DNA of 34,510 nucleotides, taken from assembly GCA_027596195.1 (NCBI GenBank), contig JADGJG010000170.1, positions 1 through 34,510 of the forward strand, in the 5' to 3' direction. A model generated the notes under the pieces. It had not been told where the DNA came from, did no database searches, and was given only the letters and a program-made list of their open reading frames with translations. This DNA comes from Podochytrium sp. JEL0797. Its lineage: Eukaryota > Chytridiomycota > Chytridiomycetes > Chytridiales > Chytriomycetaceae. Shown one piece after another: positions 18,800-27,864 of the stretch. Position 1 is the first letter of the stretch. Each line of letters starts with the position of its first letter. The position numbers and the translations under genes are program-made.

Positions 18800-20650
18800 A
18801 TGTGGAATATGATGTTATATTCAAATTCTGAACCCGCATTCCCAGCCGTTCCTCGAAAAATGACCCATGAAAGGGCCGACACAAGCCTCCAACACAAGCC
18901 TCCCACCATCCCACCCCGCATCGACTCCAAACCCCTCCCCTCGCTCCCTATCGACTTTGCACACTTTCGCCAAACCTGGGACCTCCGCTCAACCCGCACC
19001 CACGGCGCACTTGCAGAGACACACAAACGTCAAGCCCGGAACGACCCACCACTTTCCGCAGATTCGTCCCCGCCTCCACCGTCATCAGCAATACTACAAC
19101 CTCCTGTTTCCTTCTCCATATCTTCTGCACGATCTTCGTCTACCCCGACGCCCGCGGCTGCTGTCGCATCCACCAAAGTCTTTTCAGACTGGCTCGCCGA
19201 ATTCAGAATCACACCTTCCCCGCCCCCACCGACGCCGGTTGAACCCGTATCAAGCGTTCGCACAGTGACTTCGTCTTCTCCCATGCATCATCGGCTGGGA
19301 CTCGGTGGGTACCGTTTGCTGCCGGGGATTCTGGGCGTCAAAAAAGAGGGCGGCGGCGCGGGGTCGGTGTTTAAGAAGCGGTGGGAATGGTTTACGGGGT
19401 TGTTTCAAGGTGGTGGGGGTAGTGGGAGGTGGAAGGGAAAGGATGGGGGAGTGGGGAGGGAAGGGGCAGTGGGTGGCGTTTTTGGGATTGAGGAGAAGGG
19501 AGGCGGTGGGGTGATGGGGTCGGTGGATTCGGGGTGTGTGGTTACATTGCGGGAGATAGGTGGTAGTGAGGATGGTGGTGATGGAGAGGGTGGGTGGGGA
19601 GAGGAGGGTGGGAAAGTGGAGGGAGTTGGAATGAATGGGGTTGGGGATCAAGATCGGGAGGACGTGACGGATTCTTCCATGAGTACACCCCTTCAGATAC
19701 CGTGGGGTACTCCTCCGTCTGGCGAATCACGCGAGGTGGTGGTGCCCGCGGCCTTGCAACCCGACACGACAAGTTCCGTGTTCAGTTTTGCGTGTGGGCC
19801 TGATGAGTTGCAAGTGGCTGCACAACCGAGTCCACGGTATTATCACGGAGGCGGCAGCGTGTCTCCGTTGGAGATGGTGGTTTCGCCGGCGCGGAATCGA
19901 GGGTACTCGACTTCCTCCGGTTTGGGGGGATCACCCCTCGCGTTCTCACACGACGACTTCTTGATGCGGAATCGTGGATACAGTGGCGGAAGTGGTGGAT
20001 CGCCGTTGGCCTTCTCTCAAGACGACATGCTCATGACGCGGAACCGGGAATACAGCATGGGGAGCTCTCCCGTGGCCTTTTCGCAAGACGACATGTTGAT
20101 GACGCGTGCAAGGGGGTTCAGCAACACGTCCGTGTCTCAAGACGAAATGTTGATTTATCAACAACAACGACAGCAGTCCATGCGATCGAGCAGGTGCTTC
20201 AGCCTCGAGGATGGCGTTTACCTCCGGAATATGTTGAGTCCACCTGCCTCTATCCCGCCCCTGCGCATGCCCACACCTCCTAGCGAAACGGGCGCGTTTT
20301 TGAGCACAAGCCCATTTTACATTGAAATGCCTGCGACTCAACCTCAACAAGTGTACCAACAATTCTACCAGCAGCAACAACTCCTCTCGGCAGATGACTC
20401 GTTGGACTCTCGGAACAGCCCGATTCCATATTCATTTTTCAATACCGCGGACTCTCTCCTCACGAGCGCGACACCCCCGCCGCGGCCGACGTTGGTGCCC
20501 CATTTTTGGCCGAGTTTGAGCAGCGCGAGTAGTTTTGCGAGTGGGAGTACGGCGATGCAGCGGGATGGTGGGGGGCGAGGGTGGCGGCAGAGTTTTGGAG
20601 ATTTGGAAGAGGAGGAGGAGCGGGAACGGGATGAGGAGGGAGCACTGTAA
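18800..20650 (+). CDS. Large intronless low-complexity protein, unknown function
   Basis: This 616-aa frame has no intron, unlike its neighbours. Residues 1-150 are rich in Pro, Ser and Thr (SSPPPPSSAILQPP). Residues about 170-290 are rich in Gly, Val and Glu and use mostly G-ending codons. Residues about 365-453 hold four degenerate copies of an RNRGYS..GSPLAFSQDDML unit, then a Gln-rich stretch and an acidic end (EEEEERERDEEG). No membrane span, signal or known domain was seen. It looks largely disordered, with many possible phosphorylation sites, so it might be a regulatory or scaffold protein, but nothing fixes a role. The ATG at 18800 could be replaced by the Met at 18860. Confidence 0.7.
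   Translation: MWNMMLYSNSEPAFPAVPRKMTHERADTSLQHKPPTIPPRIDSKPLPSLPIDFAHFRQTWDLRSTRTHGALAETHKRQARNDPPLSADSSPPPPSSAILQPPVSFSISSARSSSTPTPAAAVASTKVFSDWLAEFRITPSPPPPTPVEPVSSVRTVTSSSPMHHRLGLGGYRLLPGILGVKKEGGGAGSVFKKRWEWFTGLFQGGGGSGRWKGKDGGVGREGAVGGVFGIEEKGGGGVMGSVDSGCVVTLREIGGSEDGGDGEGGWGEEGGKVEGVGMNGVGDQDREDVTDSSMSTPLQIPWGTPPSGESREVVVPAALQPDTTSSVFSFACGPDELQVAAQPSPRYYHGGGSVSPLEMVVSPARNRGYSTSSGLGGSPLAFSHDDFLMRNRGYSGGSGGSPLAFSQDDMLMTRNREYSMGSSPVAFSQDDMLMTRARGFSNTSVSQDEMLIYQQQRQQSMRSSRCFSLEDGVYLRNMLSPPASIPPLRMPTPPSETGAFLSTSPFYIEMPATQPQQVYQQFYQQQQLLSADDSLDSRNSPIPYSFFNTADSLLTSATPPPRPTLVPHFWPSLSSASSFASGSTAMQRDGGGRGWRQSFGDLEEEEERERDEEGAL
19892..20158 (+). repeat. Degenerate tandem repeat in the intronless gene
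   Basis: Four units of decreasing length share a pattern of R-x-R-x-Y/F-S, a Gly/Ser linker, a (SP-x-AF)S-x-DD/DE core and a ML(M) end: RNRGYSTSS..AFSHDDFLM, RNRGYSGGS..AFSQDDMLM, RNREYSMGS..AFSQDDMLM and RARGFSNTS..SQDEML. The S-x-D-D/E sites fit an acidic-directed kinase pattern such as CK2; that is inference. Confidence 0.85.
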
Positions 20651-20734
20651 TAAATAGAATATATTTCTTCCTTTTCCCTCCTCTTTCATATTATCGGAAG
20701 ATCGGATGAAGGGACAAAAGATTCTTGCCAAAAA

Positions 20735-23700
20735 ATGGTGCGTGATGCGATCGCGGTTTCGGACCGACTGCGCGACTAACGATCCTTAGCAGGACTTGCG
20801 CAACTACTTTAAGCGGGTCGAACAGCCCAAGGCGGCCAAGGCGGTGAGGGCGGCCGAGTGTGATAAGTGTGTGAACTGACACGATGCTTGTGTCACACAG
20901 GGGTCCGCGGTGGCTTCAACGGCAACCACGCCTGCATCCGGATCCGCATCTGGATCAGGCAGCAAGTGCAAGGGCGATGGCTTTGGTGAGTGTGTGGCTT
21001 GTGCTGTTTTGATTGTGCACGGTTCTGATTCCCACGCCAGGACACGAGTACGCAGCCGTCCCTTCATGCACCACATGTAGTCTTTACTAATGCTTTTCAA
21101 AGCGAGGTCAAGGCATCGCCGTACTTTGGCGGCTCTTCATCCAAGGCGAGGTGCGTGTGCTTCCTCCTTGTGTTTTTGTGTCCGGCCTTCTCATCAAAAC
21201 AAACTCGCACAGCCTAACCAAGAAAGCCGCCGTCGACCCGTCCTCCTTCTTCAACTCAAAAATACACCAGAGCGAAAAGACCGTCAAACCGCCATCTGCC
21301 GCTGAGACAAAGAAACCCGCCGCGTCCAAAAAGACCCCTTCAAAGAAGCCATCTATTGCGAAGCCGGTATGTTCCTTGAATGCTGGATTCTACTATCCGT
21401 GTGCCTGAAAACGCGAATACAAAACACAAAAGGACGATGACGACGAATTCGCCGATTTCGATATCGATTTGAGCAACATAGATGAAAAAGCGTTGGAGAT
21501 TTTGGATGGAAAGGGCGCCGATGAGCCCGAACCAGCTGCTGCCGTGAAGCCAGGTTTTTATTTTTTTCTTGTCCGATTTTTTTGTTTGTTTTGTTGGAAT
21601 TTTTTTCTCACATTCCACGCTCAGTTTCCAAACAGAGTTCTCCCGCCAAACCCACCTCCAATGCCCCAAAAGGCCGTTCCAAAGCCCTCGCGACCATGTT
21701 CGAATCGGACGACGACGACGACTTCGTGGCTGCGACTCCTCAAAAGAAGGCCCCGACTCCCATTGTCGCCGACGCTACCAAAAAGGCGACTTCACCCACA
21801 CGACCAGTGGTGGCCGTCAAGTCGTCCCCCATGAAACCAGTCGAATCTCCTGCCAAAGTTTCCAAGAAAACATCCCCCGTGAAACCGGTGGTTCGCGTCG
21901 AAACTCCTGCTGCTGCTTCCAAGAACCCGTCCCCTGCGAAACGCGCGATGCCTTCTGTGGATGTGCCTGATGTGGCTGCTGAAGAGCCGCCCAAAAAGAA
22001 AGCGTGAGTGCTTTGATTTCTGTGTTCATTCAACAAATGGGTCTCTGCTTACCGTTTTCCCTTCATTGAAACAAAAAGATATGGTTCCTGGGCCAGCAAA
22101 GCGGGTCCCTCTGCACCTGGAAGCAAGCAGATTCCCGTTGGTGAACCCAACTGTCTTGCGGTTTGTTTTTCTTGTGTTGTTGTGTTTTGGTTTGTGGGCG
22201 GGCACTCAACCCGGTTTTTGCCCAGGGAAGCACTTTTGTGTTTACGGGAGAATTGACCTCCATCACGCGCGATGATGCGCAGGATCTTGTGAAGCGATAC
22301 GCGGGGTACGTTGACTTTTGATAATCGCCCACGAGCGGGGCAAAAATCCCGATACTGACAACAAAAAATAATTGCACAGACGCGTGACGGGCAGTATATC
22401 TGGCAAGACGACCTACGTTGTTGTCGGAGAAGAAGCCGGTGTCAAAAAGCTCGAAAAGGCGACCGCGTTGAAAATCAAGCAAATCAACGAGGACGAGTTG
22501 TTGGATTTGATTCGCACGTCGAAAGCGAAGGCGGAGCCTGTTGTGGCGCCTGCCAAGGGCAAGAAGACGCCTGCAAAAGTGGTGGTGCCTGTGCATGCCA
22601 AGAAGGACGCGTTCCAGGGCGCGTCGGCGGGGTCGTTTTATCCGGTCAAGGCCGCGACGGGTGTTGCTGCTTCTGCGTCTTCTGCGGGAGTGGCTGCGGG
22701 GTCGTCTTCGGCGGCAAAGGGGAAGGCTCCGGTGTATGCGAGCACTCCGGCGCCTCCACCCAAGAAACCTTCGTTGAGTAGCTTTTTCTTTTTGGACTTG
22801 TCGATCGCGTCCCCAACTAAACTCTCGCAACATTTCCCCACCCTCGCAGTTCGGGCGAACTCTGGACGACCAAATACAAACCCACCCAATACTCGGACGT
22901 GATGGGCAACAAAAAGAGTGTCGAACAACTCGCCTACTGGCTCAAAACCTGGAACGCCACCACTGCCGCCGACAAACCCGCCGCGGCCAAGGAAGGGCCC
23001 GGCAAGTCGCGCGCGATTCTGATTTCGGGACCGCCTGGGATTGGGAAGACGACTGCGGCGCATTTGGTGGCCACTTTGGAAGGGTTTGAGGTTGTGGAGT
23101 TTAATGCGAGTGATACGAGAAGCAAGAAGACTGTGGGGGTGAGTCTCCGTTTTTTTGGAGAGTGAGCGAGGTGTGAGAGGAGGGGTGAGATTTCTAAACG
23201 TGCCTGGCTATTTTGTAGGATGTTGTGAAGGAAATGACGGGGAGTCACACGTTGTCTGAATACTTTATTCGAAAGTCTGACCATGTGAGTGTGAAGTCGT
23301 TGTTTTCCTTTCATTTTGAGATGCGGTGCTGAATCATTGAAAACAGGGTCGCGCCAAGAGGCAGGTGCTCATTATGGACGAAGTTGATGGAATGTCGGCC
23401 GGAGACCGAGGGGGGATCGGCGAGTTGATCAACATTATCAAAAAGAGCAAGGTGAGAGCGTCTTCGTATCCGGGAAGACGGAATGGGATGATTTCCTAAC
23501 CGCAATATCGCAAATCAACACAGATTCCCATCATTTGCATCTGCAATGACCGACAGTCGCCCAAGGTCAAGTCGCTTGTGAACCATTGTTATGACATGAG
23601 ATTTGCGAGGTATTTGTGGGAGGAGAGGTGTTGTTTTGTGATGTTGATTTGTGTTTTTCATCTTCTCACAGACCCAAGACGACCGAGATTGAGAGGGCCA

Positions 23701-25245
23701 TCAAAAACATTGCGTCCAAGTAAGCGAGAGTGGAAACCTGCGTGCTTGCTTTTGTGTCGAGCAGCTCTGACTTTTTTATTTTCTCAGGGAGGGTCTTGAC
23801 CTCAAAATGAACGTTGTCGACACGCTCGTCAAGAGCACGCATTCCGATATTCGTCAGATTCTGAACATGTTGTCTACGTATTCTTTGTCCAATTCTGAGC
23901 TCAACTTTGACCAGTCTCGAGAGCTGTGAGTGTGGCATTTCTTGTATCAACCCGTTGGATGGGTTCTAAACTGCTTTCGGCTTGATATTCTCCAGATCAT
24001 CGGCTTCTGCAAAGAACATGACGCTGAGTCCATGGGACGTGGCGAGTACGCTTTTGAACCGCGGGTCGTTCCGTGACGCTTCATTTGCGGACAAGTTGGA
24101 GTTGTACTTTTCCGACTTCTCCCTCATTCCCCTCATGATCCAGGTACTGCAACAACAACACGGGAGGGTGCCGTGGCGTGAATCACTAACCGTCCAATTA
24201 CAGGAAAACTACATCAAAATGGATTCCTCCGTCGCCAAAGAAAACGGCGGAACTTCGAAACAATCGCAAGACCTCGAAGCCCTCAACTGCCTATCGCAAG
24301 CGGCCGACGCGATTGCCTACGGAGACGTGATCAGCTCCGTGCAAATGAAGACGCAAAACTGGGGCCTGTTGCCGTTCCAAGGTGTCACATCGACATTGCG
24401 ACCCGCTTTCTTTATGCACGGAACACTTGTGAGCACCGGCTATTTTGGCGGCGGCGGAGGGTTCGCGTTCCCCGGGTGGTTGGGCAAGAATTCGAGTCAG
24501 GGCAAGAGTATGCGGTTGTTGAAGGAGGTGCAGCTGCATATGCGGTTGCATGTGAGTGCGGATAAGAATGAAGTGAGGCAGAGTTATTTGCCGGCTTTGG
24601 CGCCGTTGGTGACGCTTCCGTTGGTGAAGCAAGAGGTGAGTGTGTCTATTTTGTGTGTGATGTTTGGTTTGTTTTCTGTCGAAGCATCGTTTTGAATGCC
24701 TATTTCGTTTCTTAGCAAAGCGCGGGGATTGCGCAAGTGATTCAAACCATGGACGAGTACTACCTCACGCGAGAAGATTGGGATTCGATTCTTGAGCTCG
24801 GGTTAGAAGAGTGCAGTGGTAAGGTGTTGACTGCGGAGATTGCGACGGCGACCAAGAGTGCTTTCACGCGCACGTGAGTTTTTCTACTGTATGGATTTTT
24901 TTCTCGCATTCACTTACCCCGGGGTGAAACAGGTACAACAAGGCCAATCACCCAAAGCCCTTCATGACGACCTCCCTTCTCAAAGCGTCGCGTGGCGGCG
25001 GTGCTGGTGGTAGCAGCAGTGAAGGAGTCGATTTGGAGGAAGCCATGGAGAATGATGACGCTGTCGTGGCTGCTGGAGACGAAGAGGATGCTGATGAGGA
25101 TGAGGATTCTGTGGGAGCCGATCGATTGATTAAGCAGAAAGTGGCCAAGGGAGCAGCGGCCAAGAAGGCGCCTGCGGTGGCGAAGGGGAAGAGAGCGGCT
25201 GGGGGGGAGGGGAGTGGGAGTAGAGGGAAGAAGCAGAAGAAGTAA
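20735..25245 (+). CDS. RFC1: Replication factor C large subunit (RFC1)
   Basis: RFC1 is the large subunit of the clamp loader that opens PCNA onto primed DNA. Twenty-one exons join in frame (1061 aa): 20735-20737, 20793-20843, 20901-20985, 21040-21046, 21102-21149, 21213-21366, 21433-21553, 21625-22003, 22079-22160, 22226-22305, 22380-22772, 22850-23138, 23219-23284, 23347-23451, 23524-23609, 23672-23719, 23788-23925, 23996-24143, 24204-24635, 24716-24873, 24933-25245. A PCNA-binding-like DLRNYFKR follows the start Met. A Lys/Pro/Ala linker has VDPSSFF. The BRCT domain is at about 305-385 ([18 protein letters not shown]). The AAA+ core has [16 protein letters not shown], Walker A GPPGIGKT (about 528-535), [10 protein letters not shown], and Walker B LIMDEVD (about 594-600). 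The RFC1 C-terminal domain follows, then a basic GKKQKK end. Exon 1 is only ATG and exon 4 only 7 nt. Confidence 0.95.
21040..21046 (+). other. Putative 7-nt micro-exon of RFC1
   Basis: Exon 3 ends in phase 1 (GGCTTTG|GTGAG), and the next clear coding stretch ([16 protein letters not shown]) needs phase 2. A 7-nt exon GACACGA, bounded by CCAG on the left and GTACGC on the right, supplies the phase change and gives G-H-D-E-V. The following intron has a strong TACTAAT branch site before CAAAG. Direct splicing of exon 3 to exon 5 would give an Arg-rich frame unlike RFC1. Confidence 0.6.
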
Positions 25246-25391
25246 TTCGATGGAAGCGGTTTGCTGGTTTTTTTTGGATATGCGTTGTTGCAGAGAAAAG
25301 AAGTGTGTACTTATTATTCCGAAACTTTAATCAAGAAGAGACAGAAAAGAAAAGAAACGACCTATCCAACAAAAATGAAACAACCAAATAA

Positions 25392-26871
25392 TTAATGCGC
25401 CTTCCTGCTTGTGGTGATGAAATCGCGATCATCCTTCTGATACACATATCTCTTCTTGGGCGCGAAATCAGGCAACTTCCCGCCCTTGGGTGTCGGCAAA
25501 TAATCTCCCGAATAAATCGTGATTCCTTCAAACTTGCAACTCGCCACGGGCGAATACGTGGGTCCATACTTTCCCACGCGCACCTCGTCCCCAGGGATAC
25601 TCTTTGGCTGGTAATTGTCCGTGTACGTGGTTTGGCTTGGGAACTTGCTCGTGTTGGGGACGTAGGCGTCTTTCACGCGACGCTGTTGAGGGGGGAGAGA
25701 CCATTTGCGGTAGGCGTCTTGGGAGGTGGTTTGACCTTCGAATTTGGCGGTGGGGGAGGCGAGGTAGAAGGTGGGGCCGCACTGTTTTTTTTTTGGTGGG
25801 AAGTGGGTGGTGGTTGATGGACGCGTGAAAGTCTTAAGAAAATGGGGAATTAGGTACTTTTTCAGTGTGGGTGTCCACGGGGTGGTCAATGTAAGCTGCG
25901 GCCGTGGTGGACTTGAAGTCACTGTTAAAAATTCCAACCAGTGAGTGATTTTGTTTGGGTTGATCCAGGAAACTCCCAACACCCCCCCATCACAAAAAAA
26001 CAAACAAACCGATCATCCTTCAACGGCACATGCTTGACCCCCTGTCTCCCCACCGGTCTACTATTAATCGGCCAGGTCTTGTACGCCTCCATACTGCTAC
26101 TCAATCCATCAAACTTGGCCCCATTCGGAACGTATTGCTGCGGCTTGCGCTGGTACCGCGGCTGGACACCCATGTCGCGGAAATCCGCCTTGCTCGTTGT
26201 TTGGCCGTCGAAGGGGCCGGAGCTGCTGTGCCACTCGGGTTTCGCGCGCGGGAGGCGGGGGGAGACGGCCCAGACGGGGAAGTCGGTGCGTTGGGTGGTT
26301 GTGGAGTCGAAGGGGAGGCCTGTTCCGGACCAGACTGCTTTCTGGGGCTGATTTTTTTTGTTGTTGTGTGCGTGTGTGTGGGTGAGTTGGTTTTGTTTTG
26401 AATTGGGTTGGGAGGAAGCTGGGACGCGTCTCTTCCAGGGGAAAGGAAGACGCTTATGTTGGGGGTTCGATACGTACCACAAAGACGGGTGGAATAGGGT
26501 GGGATACAAACTTTTCGCGACTTGGAGGGCGAGAGTGGCGGAAACGAAATAACAATGAGCTACCAAAACAAAACCCATTGCACAGTTTCTTACTTTTCAG
26601 TTTGCCCGCTAAACTCGCCTCCAACAGAAAGCTGTTGCACGAGAGGCTTGCCGCGAACTCTGCCTTCGAGAGACCATTCCAAGTAGTTTTCAACGTATTC
26701 TGGATTTTTTCAGGCACAAGCGTTAGGATAGCTGTTAACCACACAGCAAAATAAACTTGATCAGGGAGAAAAATACGGCCTGGTACCTGTGCAGGTGCCA
26801 ATTTTGTCGCTGTCGTCCATTGCCACGATGGCTGCCGTTCCAGAAGAATGATTTTGAGTCCGTGATCTCAT
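25392..26871 (-). CDS. SAXO-like axonemal microtubule stabiliser with Mn repeats
   Basis: SAXO (FAM154) proteins bind and stabilise axonemal and basal body microtubules through repeated Mn motifs. Six exons join in frame (339 aa): 26871-26787, 26699-26594, 26520-26478, 26341-26010, 25921-25858, 25781-25392. About eight Mn-type units occur, for example LPFDSTTTQRTDFPVWAV, GPFDGQTTSKADFRDMGV, AKFDGLSSSMEAYKTWPI, AKFEGQTTSQDAYRKWSL and CKFEGITIYSGDYLPTP. Spacers are rich in Pro, Arg and Lys, fitting a tubulin-binding role. The Cys-rich N-terminus of animal SAXO proteins is absent; the start reads MRSRTQNHSSG and a second in-frame Met lies at 26820. It is tail to tail with RFC1 (146 bp) and lies upstream of centrin on the same strand. 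Confidence 0.82.
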
Positions 26872-27174
26872 TTTTGCGTGTTTGTAGTCGATTGATTCGA
26901 GGGTTGCTGAGTTATTTTTCAATGGGTATTGCGTCGTAGAACGATGGGATATGGTCGGAATCGCGTTGGGTATCGATTTCGGGGCGTGTTTTTTTCTTGT
27001 TCGATGAGAAACAAAAGAAGCCTTGGAAGGAAGGCGCGAAAAAAGAAAACAAGGCACCGCCAATCAGAACGACGCCCACTTTCGCCTATCTGCTTCGAAA
27101 AGAAAACCCAAATTTATTAAAAGCAAGTAATTCAAATTTTATTGAGGAAGTGGGGAAGAGAGGGACGCGGAGAA
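26872..27174. other. Intergenic stretch between the SAXO-like gene and centrin
   Basis: This 303-bp stretch should contain the SAXO-like promoter and the centrin 3' end. It has A-rich runs (about 27030-27050 and 27100-27120). I see no gene in it. Confidence 0.5.
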
Positions 27175-27842
27175 TCAGTCAGTGGAATCCGTCATGATGG
27201 CAACGAATTCTTGCTCGTTGACTGTATTTTGACAGGGGGGTATGTGAGAAAGGGAACGGGATTCGAAGGCGAAAACAAAGTCGACATACTCTCGCCGTCC
27301 TGGTCCAAGTCAAACTCATCAATCATTGCCTGCAGTTCCTCGTCGTCCAGGTTCTCCCCAATCTCCTTTGCGACACGGCGCAGGTTGCGCACGGATATTT
27401 TGCCCGTGCCATCGTCATCAAACAGCTGAAAGGCCTTGCGGATCTCTTCGAGCGGGTCTCTGTCGAGAATGCGCTCGGTCACTAGAGCGGAGTTAGCAGC
27501 GGCGGGTGGCAGGGCGGGCAGGGTTTGGACACTCAACTGACTTTCGCAAAGTCGGCAAATTCAATCAGGCCCTGGCCGTCCTTGTCAAACTCCCTGAGGA
27601 TCTTGAGCACATCTGCCTTCTTGACATCGAAGCCGAGGGCCCGCATGGCCACCTGGGTTGTGTGAATATGTGTTGACAGGGTGTTTGACAGGGGGCACCT
27701 TCAGCTCGTGGTAGTCCAGACAGCCGTCCTTGTCCGTGTCAAACAGGTCGAAGGCCTCCTTGATTTCCGTCTTCTGGTCTTCGGAGATGTCGGCGGCCGC
27801 TTTCTTCTTCTGCTTCTGCTTGGCGGCAAACTGGAGAGACAT
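27175..27842 (-). CDS. CETN: Centrin (basal body / spindle pole EF-hand protein)
   Basis: Centrins are calcium-binding proteins of basal bodies, centrioles and fungal spindle poles. Four exons join in frame (165 aa): 27842-27699, 27652-27538, 27481-27290, 27221-27175. The N-terminus is short and basic ([10 protein letters not shown]), followed by [19 protein letters not shown]. Four EF-hands are seen: loop 1 [12 protein letters not shown] (canonical, about 35-46), loop 2 [12 protein letters not shown] (ends in Asp), loop 3 [12 protein letters not shown] (Asn at position 12, probably weak), loop 4 DLDQDGEINEQE (canonical). [19 protein letters not shown] and the split join [13 protein letters not shown] are typical centrin. 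The usual aromatic C-terminal end is replaced by MTDSTD. It is divergent from SMC4, with 22 bp between the start codons. Confidence 0.95.
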
Positions 27843-27864
27843 CGATTTTTCGGACAACAAAAAA

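Noticed and set aside
19250..19651. 133-codon minus-strand frame
   Set aside because: It is antisense to the G-rich block of the intronless gene and is a consequence of C/T-rich antisense sequence.
26440..26480. GGGTTCGATAC-like tRNA B box
   Set aside because: It lies in a SAXO-like intron next to the splice donor. No A box or cloverleaf pairs could be found at the right distance.
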